A stretch of 64,000 nt of DNA, from the NCBI RefSeq assembly GCF_029227915.1, contig NC_079884.1:12278001-12342000 (forward strand). Direction: 5' to 3'. The position numbers and the translations under genes were made by a program. Under the pieces are notes generated by a model. That model was given only the letters and a program-made list of their open reading frames with translations. It ran no database searches and was not told the origin of the DNA. Positions within the stretch are counted from its first letter, which is position 1; the number at the start of each line of letters is the position of its first letter. This DNA is from Hydractinia symbiolongicarpus. Its lineage: Eukaryota; Cnidaria; Hydrozoa; Anthoathecata; Hydractiniidae. This document shows, piece by piece, positions 1 to 8,565 of the stretch.

Positions 1-1234
1 TCTTTCTGAGTCCAACACACTTATTTCGTTGTTTTTTATAGTTAATCTTGTTTTCTTCAGTAGGATCTTTATTGTATCGGTTTTTAAATCTTGACCTGGT
101 ATAAATGGCTTGCCTAAGTTCTTTATTCATAAAAGGTGCTTCATTTCCCCTGAGCAGTTTCTGTTTTAACGGGGCATGCTTTTCAATAATAGAACTAAAC
201 GTTTTTGTCAAGTGGTCGTAATTTGAAGCAGGGTCATCTTCATTAAAATCAAAACGTGTATTCCTAACATCAGAAAGAAACTTTCTCTTATCAAACTTTC
301 TGTTACTTCTATAAACAATTAGTTTTGGTTTAATCTTACCAGATGAGATCTTAGGAAAGTTGTAATCATCAGATGATGGTCACTGAGTCCAGTCTCAGTA
401 ACCATAGTGTTTTGAAAAGACCTTTGTTTATTTGTTAAAATAACATCAATTGATGTTCCTTGTTCACTTGCAAAACATGTTTTGTCTTTGACTAAGTTTT
501 TTAGGTCAAAAGTATCGCAAAGAGAAGTTATGTAATGATAATTTATTATTTCGTTTTTATTATGAGTATCAATGTTTATGTCCCCCATCACAATGATGTT
601 ATCACAAAATGAGAGTGTTTTGTTTAGAATTTTCTCCAAATCTTCAAAGAAACTTTGAAGATTAGAATGACGTGGTGGACGATAAAGGGTGATAATAGTC
701 CATTTTTTGTTTCTGACGTTTAGCTCAGAACATATAATTTCATTACTTGTAAGGTTAGCCATGTTTATTTGCTTACAAACCACTCCCTTTTTTACATACT
801 CAATTAGCCCACCCCCATTTTTATCCCGATCTTTTCTAGATCTTAATTCATAATCATCAATAGTAAATTGACTATTTGGAAAAGTACTATCTAATTTTGT
901 TTCAGATAATACAAAATAATCTGGAGCAAATTTCACAAAGATTTCCCTTAAGTCAATTATTTTTTTCCTTAAACTATTTATATTCAAATATCCTATCAAT
1001 AGATTGAAAGGATTTTTGATTCTAATATCACAGACATTTTTCAGAGAATTTTGTAAATTATATGTAGAATCATGTGATTGGTCAGTCTCAAATTGATCAT
1101 TTAATTCCTTATTGCATTCAGAAGAAGTAACCCCATATGGATGTGTTACACCCTGGGAGCAGGATGCCGTAAGTTCAGTGCTTATCCTATCAGAAATCAG
1201 TATACATTCGTTTCTATAAAATCCAGACCTAAAA
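1..1234 (-). pseudogene. LINE ORF2, endonuclease part, one frameshift, RT missing
   Basis: This is the N-terminal part of ORF2. The endonuclease/exonuclease/phosphatase fold is recognisable from GYLNINSLR, SETKLD, LYRPPR, MGDINID, SIDVILTN and GLSDHH in order between ~1000 and ~370. The longest uninterrupted frame stops at 319. Near 355-362 the reading shifts by one base and the second frame stays open from there to base 1, with the basic linker expected before the RT. There is no ATG at the frame start; it opens upstream inside ORF1 in the -1 frame. The single indel makes this copy non-functional unless it is a sequencing error. Confidence 0.82.
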
Positions 1235-2603
1235 AATTATTTATATAAAATAAGAAATTATTAGCTAACAAAACTTTACCACTTTCCATTAGATGTAATC
1301 CATCTTTCCATAAATTAGATTCCATAATATTACTATTGTCGATAAAAATATAGCCATATTTCTTTGCCTCGTTCTCAAGTATATGATTTAACGATTTGAT
1401 AAACTCAAAATCAATACGAGTACAGATAATAACACTTGAAATAAAAACTTTTTCGACGCCATGATCGATGTATACGCGTGATAGTTTGATTATTTTTTCT
1501 GCAATTTCATTAACTGATGATTTATTTCTCTTTATATCCAGCAAGTCGTTTATTCCAACATGCACAACTACTATTTCTGGATTCTCATCTACTAAGGTTG
1601 GTAGAGAGTAATGACCCAAATTTTTAATATTTGAACCAGGAAAAACTTTAAATCTTGCATCACCGTTTCTCAAATGATTATTGAATTCTCGAGTATTTAT
1701 GCCTTTTGCGATGCTATCACTGATAATTCTAATCTTCTTTTTATTTTTACGGGTTTCAGATGATTTGATGTTATGTTGTAAAAGATCTCTTTCTGGAGAA
1801 AGGTTAATAACGGGATTTGGTCTTCTTATAGATTTATTTGGTTGTGGTGGTGCGTAACTTTGATTATTCGTAAGTGGTTGTGCGTCATAGTGATTATTGT
1901 TGTTTTGTTCGTTCTGAAGTGTACTAAACCGATTTGAAAGACTGAATCTATTATTATATCGTTTCTCTATTTTTCCCGAGGGACCTTTCTTTACTTCGTT
2001 CCAATCATTGGTTTCTGATTTGTTTTTAATTTTTTCATAATTATTTATGTTTATGTCTTGTAACAAAACGTCCCTCAACAAACTTTGAGATTCTTTTATC
2101 TCGTTTTTTAAAAAATCGTTTTCTTCCTTCAAGTGAACAACCAAATCATTTACCATATTTCTTCTTAATTTACCGACTTCATACGAGACGTATTCTTTCA
2201 GGTCCGATACCATTTTAACTATTTCTTTTAAAACTTCAAAGTTTTTAACCTGTTGTAGTTCCTGAGCGAGAAGATCGAGGTGGTCTACTTTTTCATCTGG
2301 TTCTTGGATATCATCTTCTCCTTCTTCCCTATCAACACTCGTAATTTTGCCAGTAAAAATGTTTTTACTTATCCTATAGCTAGGTAATCCTCGTCTGTTT
2401 ATGAGAAAAAGTTTATCAGTATCGCAAAGTCGTTGAACAGTATATTTTACCTTTTCTGGACTGAATTCTTTCGACTCAACAATAATACTGTCCATATCTG
2501 CACGTTTCTTTCTTCCATGAATATTTTTAATAGATTGCAAAACGCTTTCTTCTAATGTTTCCATATCCTCAGTGTAATTTACTAAGATATCTTTAGCCGC
2601 CAT
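1197..2603 (-). CDS. LINE ORF1 protein with coiled coil and SGNH/GDSL-type esterase domain
   Basis: A 468-residue intact frame. Residues ~105-185 are a charged coiled coil, expected to drive multimerisation. Residues ~200-290 are Asn/Gln/Pro-rich linker. Residues ~290-450 carry the four SGNH blocks: IISDS (catalytic Ser 295 or 297), GSN (323-325), GIND (350-353, oxyanion Asn) and DGLH (434-437, Asp/His pair). In LINE ORF1 proteins this domain is an esterase with a poorly understood role in the RNP. The Met at 2603 is followed by a continuous frame. The stop at 1197-1199 lies inside the -1 frame that leads into ORF2, so ORF2 may be made by frameshifting (see 1230-1236). Confidence 0.88.
   Translation of the reverse strand: MAAKDILVNYTEDMETLEESVLQSIKNIHGRKKRADMDSIIVESKEFSPEKVKYTVQRLCDTDKLFLINRRGLPSYRISKNIFTGKITSVDREEGEDDIQEPDEKVDHLDLLAQELQQVKNFEVLKEIVKMVSDLKEYVSYEVGKLRRNMVNDLVVHLKEENDFLKNEIKESQSLLRDVLLQDININNYEKIKNKSETNDWNEVKKGPSGKIEKRYNNRFSLSNRFSTLQNEQNNNNHYDAQPLTNNQSYAPPQPNKSIRRPNPVINLSPERDLLQHNIKSSETRKNKKKIRIISDSIAKGINTREFNNHLRNGDARFKVFPGSNIKNLGHYSLPTLVDENPEIVVVHVGINDLLDIKRNKSSVNEIAEKIIKLSRVYIDHGVEKVFISSVIICTRIDFEFIKSLNHILENEAKKYGYIFIDNSNIMESNLWKDGLHLMESGKVLLANNFLFYINNFLGLDFIETNVY
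1230..1236 (-). promoter_or_regulatory. Candidate -1 ribosomal frameshift site joining LINE ORF1 to ORF2
   Basis: Read on the minus strand, the ORF1 codons AAT TTT TTA place the heptamer T TTT TTA in the phase required for -1 slippage (X XXY YYZ). Eleven ORF1 codons follow before TGA. The -1 frame has a TAA just upstream of the heptamer and is then open without a stop through the linker into the endonuclease. A weak stem (AGAAA with TTTCT) lies 3' of the site. Frame geometry is direct observation; use by ribosomes is inference. Confidence 0.6.
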
Positions 2604-2782
2604 CTTTCAACCTGCTGCCGTCTAAAAAATCTCTAGTCTTTTGGGAACCTCTGCAGGCGCGAGGAACCATGTAGTTTGAAGGATAGCACAGATCGTTTGG
2701 AGTTTATATTAACAGACGAATATCACCATGAGAAGTACGTTTCGTTCACCGGCCTCACGATGCATTTGCTAATAGAATAAAG

Positions 2783-3301
2783 ATGAGCGATATCAGCAAA
2801 CTGTACCCGAGTTTGCCTAGTGCACCTGCACAAAGTGCTGATATACCCGAGGAAAGCCAGGTTTTTAGACTTAAAATGATTGGGGAAATAGAGAAATATC
2901 TGCGAAATGAAATCAAGGAACGGAACAAGCTTGCAAAGAAGTTTAAAATGCATAACACCTGGGTACTCTTCTGCGATCATGGTCTGCTTGGCATTAGTGT
3001 GATTACGTCCGGGCTCGGCATAGGGGCCATTGTCTCTGGCCTAGGAGTACCCTTGGCTATAGCGATGGGGGGACTCGCGATTGCAGCCGGGATAGGGCAG
3101 GCAGGCCTTAGAAACGCTTCAAAAAGGCTTGGTGTCAAATCCAAGAAACATGAATGTATAAGGCTATTGGCTGAATCAAAATTGAATTCCATTTTTGATC
3201 TCATCTCAAAGGCAGTAGAGAATGGGGTGATCAGTGACTACGAGTACAGTCTGATCTCTCGAAAGAAGGAAAAATATATGCCAAATGCGACAACGGTTTA
3301 A
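2783..3301 (+). CDS. Small membrane protein with glycine-rich hydrophobic hairpin, unknown function
   Basis: A 172-residue frame starting at ATG 2783. Residues 1-25 are Pro/Ser-rich, 26-56 a charged amphipathic helix, 65-110 a glycine-rich hydrophobic stretch long enough for two membrane helices, and 118-160 a charged helical tail. The layout suggests a membrane-inserted hairpin with cytosolic helices. No enzymatic motif is visible. It belongs to the compact element, not to a host gene: no introns, higher GC, and dense neighbours. The C-terminus is probably altered, because a second frame overlapping its end looks like the expected helical continuation. Confidence 0.65.
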   Translation: MSDISKLYPSLPSAPAQSADIPEESQVFRLKMIGEIEKYLRNEIKERNKLAKKFKMHNTWVLFCDHGLLGISVITSGLGIGAIVSGLGVPLAIAMGGLAIAAGIGQAGLRNASKRLGVKSKKHECIRLLAESKLNSIFDLISKAVENGVISDYEYSLISRKKEKYMPNATTV

Positions 3302-3434
3302 CCGTATTGTGAACGCCATCAATGAACAAGACCGTGCTCAGCTATTTGCTAAGGGAAAACAAGAGGGGAGGAAAAAGATGCAGAATGAGGTTTTAAAAAA
3401 CGTTCGACTTGCGCAGTATGTAAGCGCTACCTAG
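3285..3434 (+). CDS. 49-aa overlapping ORF, possibly the frameshifted C-terminus of the preceding protein
   Basis: ATG 3285 overlaps the last 17 bases of the upstream ORF in another frame and runs to TAG 3432-3434. The product is short, charged and helical (KGKQEGRKKM motif). A charged helix is what would be expected after the upstream protein's helical tail, so a one-base indel near 3280 is a simple explanation. It could instead be a genuine overlapping gene. Confidence 0.4.
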   Translation: MRQRFNRIVNAINEQDRAQLFAKGKQEGRKKMQNEVLKNVRLAQYVSAT

Positions 3435-3465
3435 AGTCCCCACCTGAGTATAAACCTTAATTTAT

Positions 3466-3502
3466 ATATATTTTATAGGTCCTGTAGGCCTATAAAATAT
3501 AT
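3466..3502. terminator. Perfect 14-bp inverted repeat between convergent ORFs
   Basis: Arms 3466-3479 and 3489-3502 are perfect reverse complements (ATATATTTTATAGG core) around a 9-nt loop. The hairpin lies 32 bp after the plus-strand ORF at 3434 and 7 bp beyond the minus-strand end at 3509. The position suits a shared 3'-end or termination signal for convergent transcripts. The function is inferred. Confidence 0.5.
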
Positions 3503-3508
3503 GGTTTT

Positions 3509-4055
3509 TTAATCCTCACCCACCAACAATTCTTTTTTAAAGTACTTATACCGACATTCCGTAATATGTGCCTGGGGGTAGTACCAGGATGGCACTGGCT
3601 TGGCAGAGTTCATCATAGGGTACTGGCATACCATGGAATTTGGTCGTGATTGCATCCTTATAGTATTTGAGTTTAGCGTTCACATAACAGTCCTTTTTCC
3701 CAGGCTCTGTCGCCAATTGCTCAGATATCAGCCCTTCAATCCTGGACCAGATTTGACGATACTTCGCAACCCAATCGGGGTACTCTTCAAAATCAAGACT
3801 CATTGCTGGCACTACATTGGCCTTGTATCGGGTGACTCCATGTGGGGACCAGATTTTGGGCGTCTTTACCCTGAGGGCTACTGCGAGGTCCCGTGTATGT
3901 TAGCCTATAATATACCTTTGATCCTTACCTCTGTTAGCAGGGATGGCATCCGACACCGTCAGGTAGTCCACATTGATATCATTGATGTCCATAAAGGTAG
4001 CAGCAAATGAATAGAATAATTTAGGGTTCTCAAGCTCATTCTCAGATTGTAGCAT
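3509..4055 (-). pseudogene. Element protein of unknown function, broken by a stop codon and a frameshift
   Basis: From ATG 4055 the frame runs ~51 codons to an in-frame TAA (3900-3902), then continues in the same frame to 3546. Near 3590 the likely frame changes: the frame ending at 3546 loses coding character, while another stays open to a stop at 3509-3511. The intact ancestor would have been ~180 residues. It has an acidic/aromatic patch (SLDFEEYPDW) and a basic helix. From memory it resembles a multicopy cnidarian family with no assigned role. The two lesions show decay. Confidence 0.6.
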
Positions 4056-4063
4056 GTTGTTTA

Positions 4064-4249
4064 TTATATTTCAAGCGACTTCAGAGAATTGCTTGTCATT
4101 GTACATACGCAGCCACCCCCATTATATGTGATATATTCATGATAACAATACCAACACAACAATTTACCATTTACCACGAACTGACGCCTGCAGGTACAAC
4201 ATATATCATACTCGTCAAATACTCCTTCACAGTCCTTACAGTCCTCCAT
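4064..4249 (-). CDS. 61-aa cysteine-rich, probably zinc-binding small protein
   Basis: ATG 4249 overlaps the 3' end of the upstream minus-strand ORF by 14 bases in a different frame; the stop at 4064 is 9 bp before the next ATG (4055). Residues 4-36 contain CKDC, CCTC and CWYC pairs, a zinc-ribbon or treble-clef type spacing. There is no membrane segment. Role unknown; gene-dense neighbours suggest a compact element transcript. The short length makes it uncertain. Confidence 0.45.
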   Translation of the reverse strand: MEDCKDCEGVFDEYDICCTCRRQFVVNGKLLCWYCYHEYITYNGGGCVCTMTSNSLKSLEI

Positions 4250-4433
4250 TTATTCTATAGTCTTCAAGACGATCCTCCAGGCCTTGAATCTTCCGTTCAT
4301 TCTCCTTTTCCATCTCTGATTCTTGTACTAATGCTAGGGCTATTAGTGGCAGGGAGAGACCGATACCGGCTATAAGGGTCATGACTACTGCACTTTCAAA
4401 GATATCGAATTTTGATTGACGGTTAATGCACAT
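4236..4433 (-). CDS. 65-aa membrane-anchored coiled-coil protein
   Basis: Residues ~13-34 are a hydrophobic helix with GIGLSLPLIALAL; residues 36-60 are a charged coiled coil (EMEKENERKIQGLEDR). It would be a single-pass anchor with a short helical tail. Its last 14 bases overlap the start of the cysteine-rich ORF. No family is recognised. Confidence 0.45.
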   Translation of the reverse strand: MCINRQSKFDIFESAVVMTLIAGIGLSLPLIALALVQESEMEKENERKIQGLEDRLEDYRINGGL

Positions 4434-4517
4434 TTTATTATAGTATTATCTTACAATATGGTTGTAAGATAACCTTGGTTTCAAACCGGCCCCCACAACT
4501 TTTCAAGATTTGCCGTT

Positions 4518-4814
4518 TCATCTTGTGAAAAGCACCATTCTATGACTCTGTTGGGATGCCATGTCGTTTCTTATGTTAGCAACAACCCTGTTGCACATGT
4601 CTTGCGTCTCAAATCTATCCGGCACATACTTGGATAGGTAGGGATTCTTTTCAACGGCCTTGTTACACATGCCTTGCGTCTTGAACCGATCTGGTACATA
4701 CTTGAATAGGTAGGGAATTTGTTTAACAGCCTTGTTGCACATGTCTTGCGTCTTAAACCAATCCGGTACACACTCGAAGATCCAAGGATCTTTTTCAACG
4801 ACCCAGGACTCATT
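4518..4814 (-). pseudogene. Fragment of a repeat protein with ~23-residue MCNKAV..YVPDRFKTQ repeats
   Basis: Just over three units of about 69 bp encode repeats with the pattern MCNKAV-x4-PYL-x-KYVPDRF-x-TQ. A stop lies just upstream (~4817) and no Met precedes the first partial unit; the first ATG is 4742. The end (stop at 4518) departs from the repeat. Such repeats resemble the DUF4116-type repeats seen in large DNA viruses, protists and mobile elements; that link is from memory. It is best read as a truncated fragment of a longer gene. Confidence 0.5.
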
Positions 4815-5079
4815 GACTCATTTGCTGTATACTTTGATGTGCGGTGTTTGATATTGACTCCTTCTTGTATGATTTTTTGATGACGTCACTGTACTGCATG
4901 GCTATGCAGTGATTATTAGGGACTTTTACAGGATTTGCATGGCTATGCACTGATAATTAGGGAATACCCCTTGATAGGCACTGCATGGTACTGGATTTGT
5001 GGTGGTTTGACCACTGGAAGTACTTGATGTGCGTGCGCGTGATGTGCGAATGCGCTAGAAGAACATTTCTCTATCTCTA

Positions 5080-5609
5080 CAGTCTAATCTCGATAAGTGA
5101 AACCTCCCCGGGACCGAAAAAAATGGTTCCACTTATTGAATGTTCCACTTATCCGAATTGCTCGATAAGTGGAACCTCTATGAAAACCGAAAAAAGTTCC
5201 ACTTATCGAACTTCTCTCTTATCTGAAATCTTAGGAGACCGAAGAATTTATGAATAATCAAAAACAGGGGGAGGAACAAAAGAAAATGTGACTGTTGTTA
5301 TAGTTTAATGCTTTCATTACTTGATAGCAATCAAATGTTTACATTCGAAAAAGAATGTTTTGATTAAAATCATTCGAACACACTGTAGATGATAATTATT
5401 TGGAAAAATTTAACTTATAAAAATAAATATTGCTCAGGGGGCCAAAAAAAATGGTTCCACTAATCGAAAGTTCCACTTATCGAGGGTTCCACTTATCCGA
5501 ATAAAATAAGAGAAGTTTGTTAATGCAAATCCAAGGGACCAGGTTAATTGGTTCCACTACTAAACGGAAGCTCCACTTATCCGGGGTTCCACTTATCGAG
5601 AGTAAACTG
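5080..5609. mobile_element. pogo/Tigger-like MITE with TA target duplication
   Basis: The left end CAGTCTAATCTCGATAAGTG and the right end (reverse complement CAGTTTACTCTCGATAAGTG) are inverted copies flanked by TA on both sides (5078-5079 and 5610-5611). Inside, GTTCCACTTATCGA and GTTCCACTTATCCG motifs recur about ten times in subterminal positions, in both orientations. This is the usual architecture of Tc1/mariner-superfamily pogo/Tigger elements. No transposase frame remains in 530 bp, so it is non-autonomous. Confidence 0.85.
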
Positions 5610-5611
5610 TA

Positions 5612-5929
5612 TTTATTAGTCTCACACTTTCATGTCAGTCAAAAATCAAAAATTTTAATGCGCATGGTCGTTCATACAAATCCAAGGAAAAAGATGAAAG
5701 CAGTTTGGAGGTAAGCTTGAAATAAAGTTTGCAATCTTTCCCAATTCAGTAGGTACGGTGACAAGAGCGTATCGAACAAAGAGCGAGCGAAAACACAAAT
5801 GAAAACAATTGTAAACTGACTATTTTCAATAATTTACCATTTTTTTCGGAAACTTAAACTATTAATCATTCTTGTTGTTGATTAACAAAAGTTAAACCTG
5901 TTACAAGTAAATTACCGCCATTTTTACAG
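5612..5929. other. Non-coding stretch before the orphan exon
   Basis: No coding frame or repeat is recognised. It ends in a pyrimidine-rich tract and AG (5928-5929) directly before the exon at 5930, so it may be an intron or the outron of a trans-spliced transcript. Confidence 0.4.
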
Positions 5930-5936
5930 GCCTACA

Positions 5937-6084
5937 ATGATGACAATAGAAAAGATCAGTAATATTTTTACACCGTATACATTTGGAGGTTCGCTTAGAA
6001 ACGATAAGAAAACTGTTGCCTACTATCCGCGAGAGTTGGAAGCCACATTTGGTCGTTTGTCATCTCAGAGGTTATTTCAAGTTG
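5937..6084 (+). CDS. Orphan first coding exon, gene not identified
   Basis: Tandem ATGs at 5937 and 5940 open a 49-codon frame ending in a good donor (G|GTAAAT at 6084/6085, phase 1). An acceptor-like TTTTTACAG ends 7 nt before the ATG. The peptide is mixed and globular in composition (FTPYTFGGSLRND, AYYPRELEATFGRL), unlike chance translation of AT-rich DNA. No family is recognised. The next exon was not found with confidence. Joining to the acceptor at 14273 would fit the phase but gives only ~25 further residues in a frame different from the 161-aa ORF there. Confidence 0.45.
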
Positions 6085-6534
6085 GTAAATGCTTCTTGTA
6101 GTTTTGCAGAGTAATTAATCACCCGAAAAAAACATTTTCTAATTATGGTGCTAATGACGATTACAAACATCATTCATTATAAATGTTGGTTGTCATGGAA
6201 ATGACACACATTAAACTAATTAAAGATAATCTCATTGGTTGACAAGCCTCATTACAAAGTCGTCACCACATTCGTCACCATCAATTGTAAAAACGAAACT
6301 CTTTCCAACAATTAAATGAAAGTAAAAGTAAAAAACAAAAAAGTGATCTTTTTTGTGTGTCCCTGTGCCAGAAAACACATAGAAAGTAAAAGTTCTGTGT
6401 TTATCCAGCTGAAGTATAATGGCGGTCAGACAATCTTACTTTCGCATGTTGCAAACTAACAAGGAAGTATCAGTGATCACAGTGTATTAAAAAGAGGGAT
6501 GCGAAACTACACCTATTATTATTACTATTATTTA

Positions 6535-6830
6535 CCTAGGATAGCCTTTTCAGTTTCTATAGGAACTGTTATTAATGAAGGTCCTTCGAAGGGGGTCTTA
6601 GTGCATTAAAAGCTTCCATTTGAGCCGTGCAAGCACAAAAACCGCTCAACTAGAAAACCGCTGAAGATATCAATTCTATTCTCATGCTGAACGATAAGCA
6701 GAAATGATCAAATCACACTTTCACAGTCTCTGGCATGACTCGGTTGGGGTTAGAACCCAAGACCTTCCGCACTGGAGGCGAACGCTATACCACAGGGCCA
6801 CCAGTCGGTGAACTGAAACGCCTCCAACGC
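6535..6830 (-). mobile_element. tRNA-derived SINE
   Basis: Read on the minus strand, 6815-6735 has a tRNA-like head: box A-like TGGTATAGCG, box B-like GGTTCTAACCC, then GAGTCATGCCAGAGACT. A non-tRNA body continues to about 6535. Box B has one mismatch to the Pol III consensus, so this is a decayed SINE rather than a tRNA gene. The ends are approximate. Confidence 0.6.
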
Positions 6831-7205
6831 CCCCGTCATGGTTGCACAAGAAAGTAAATCTCTTTTTACCACCTAGTTTACAACATGGATATTTACAAAG
6901 ATTATAGTATATTCAGAAAGCGAAGAAGAAGAAGCCCTGGGGACGAGATTGCACGTTTTCTTTTTTGTGGAAAACTTGATTGCAACATTTACGTGGAACA
7001 AAAGTTTTGTCATTTCCCCTGTTAACCATTTTATGTCACCTCTTTACCTCCTAATTACGTTGTCATTTTATGGCTTTGATAATAACCGAAATTGAGGTTG
7101 TTGGCAAGGACGACACACAAAAATGATCTATTAAATTCTTGATGTTTTTATTTGTAATGATTGGCAGTTTCTATTGTTATGAATTATTATAAATAGGTTA
7201 GTCCA

Positions 7206-7306
7206 TCTCGTTCCCAGGGATTCTGTTTTCGTTTCTAATATGATTGACGCAAAAGATGTAGCACCATTTATATATTGGGAAGCGAGAAAGAAGCCTTGAA
7301 ACGAGA
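7206..7306. repeat. Imperfect foldback element of the CTCGTTCCCAG family
   Basis: The left end ATCTCGTTCCCAGGGATTCT and the right end (reverse complement AATCTCGTTTCAAGGCTTCT) form imperfect inverted ends. A lone related arm, CCTGGGGACGAGATT, lies at ~6938-6952. It is one of a local group of foldback elements with TCGTcCCCAGg ends. Confidence 0.45.
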
Positions 7307-7915
7307 TTGTAGGTTGATACGAAACCTTTCGTTTTAAAGAAGTCATTAGGCTTATTAAGTGATATTAATTTTGTTTTTATATGTCTGGTGTGTCTTATGT
7401 GAGGGCAGTCAATAGAATCAGTTCACAGAAGAGAAAGAAGGTTGTAATTAATTTTTTTCTTTTCATATTAAATGTGGGTGTATTTTCTTGAGAATCCCGC
7501 AACTTAATATTTTTGAATAGTCTTGGAAAAATGTTTGAGCCCTTGATAAAAAGCTATTGTAGACGTTAAGGAGAAAACAAGTTTGTTTATTTACTTTCGC
7601 CAGAAAAACAACACTTACGACCTTGTTTTCATCGTTTTTGTCGGCAAGATTCACATTGTATGAAACTTATATCTTTTGAAATTTTTTTAGAAGGCTAACT
7701 AGGGGAAAGTCCATTTTCAACAATAGTGTATTTTAGCCTGTGATATTTTTAAGTTATGTTAAAAAGAAACATTTCTTATTATTATCGTACAGTTACCTTT
7801 AGAAAGGCTGGTGGAAATTTATAGCTACATCTTCATTCTCTATTATTCTGGCAGTGAAAGGTTTGTCGTCAGTTTCATAACGTACGTATGGCGTGAAGAA
7901 AGAACGCATTCTCGT

Positions 7916-7970
7916 CCCCAGAGCTCTTTGAGATTAAACTAGGGGAACCTTATCTCAAAGAGCTCTGGGG
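7916..7970. repeat. Perfect 19-bp inverted repeat foldback
   Basis: CCCCAGAGCTCTTTGAGAT (7916-7934) and its exact complement (7952-7970) flank a 17-nt loop. CTCGT precedes the left arm. No coding frame. Probably a miniature foldback transposon related to those at 7206 and 8566. Confidence 0.65.
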
Positions 7971-8565
7971 TTGAGAATTCATTGTGGGAATCACCTTTAG
8001 AGTAAATGCTGCCGTTAATGTCAAATACTAATCTTGTTTTAAAGATCATTTGTTTCCTGCTGTTTGGAACAACGGGACTCGATAACTCAGTAAGAAAAAG
8101 ACGAGTGTTCCTGACAACGAAATTGGCTAACTGCCAGGAAGGTTCTCTTTTGTTATAGACTGTTTATCAAACTCAGCGTATCTTTAACCCTTCCCAGCAC
8201 TTTTCTTGTGTTTGTTTTTATAAAGAATGTTGGTTGGAAATAAAGATAAATAGATAATAGACATTTCTTAATTTTAATTTCGCAATAACATGATGTTTTA
8301 AACAATAACACAATAAATCGTACGACTATTTGTCACCAGAGAGCATCAGGGAGATTGGAGACGAACTTTTTATAAACTTCTTTTTTATATTTTTTTTTAT
8401 AACACGAATTGGTTGAGCTTAAAATTGTATACTCTTTTTTAAAATTAATTATTTTGCTAAAAGAATCTGTTAGTATCCAGTTTGAAAAGTTTTAAGTTGT
8501 TAAAATCTGTACGATGAGAAATGCTTGAAGTTATGGTATTGAGAAAAAAACATCTTTCGAACCAA

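Larger units (their letters stand above)
1..2630 (-). mobile_element. LINE-type non-LTR retrotransposon, 3' part cut by window edge
   Basis: Two long minus-strand frames form a typical non-LTR retrotransposon. ORF1 (2603 to 1197) has a coiled coil and an SGNH hydrolase domain. ORF2 begins with an apurinic-type endonuclease and continues to base 1, so the reverse transcriptase and the 3' tail lie left of the window. ORF1 esterase domains are known from CR1/L2-like LINEs, so that broad group is likely; without the RT the clade cannot be set. Bases 2604-2630 would be 5' UTR; its 5' boundary is not visible. ORF1 is intact, but ORF2 has one frameshift near 355-362, so this copy is young but probably dead. 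Confidence 0.85.
2700..4815. mobile_element. Remnant of a compact multi-gene element, possibly virus-like or a large DNA transposon
   Basis: Base composition changes to higher GC and the stretch is nearly filled with short ORFs. On the plus strand are a two-helix membrane protein (2783) and an overlapping small ORF (3285). On the minus strand three ORFs run from 4433 to 3509 with starts overlapping or within ~10 nt of the previous stop. A short repeat-protein fragment lies at 4518-4814. The two strands converge on a hairpin at 3466-3502. Such packing is unlike host genes here. From memory, these protein types recur as multicopy families in cnidarian genomes; I cannot name the element. It abuts the LINE on its left. 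Stops and frameshifts show decay. Confidence 0.55.

Noticed and set aside
3600-4010. Open frame on the plus strand across the broken minus-strand element gene
   Set aside because: Antisense shadow; the minus frame has the better protein composition and fits the tight gene order.
6735-6815. Genuine tRNA gene on the minus strand
   Set aside because: Box B mismatch, poor arm pairing and a long tail after the head fit a SINE better.
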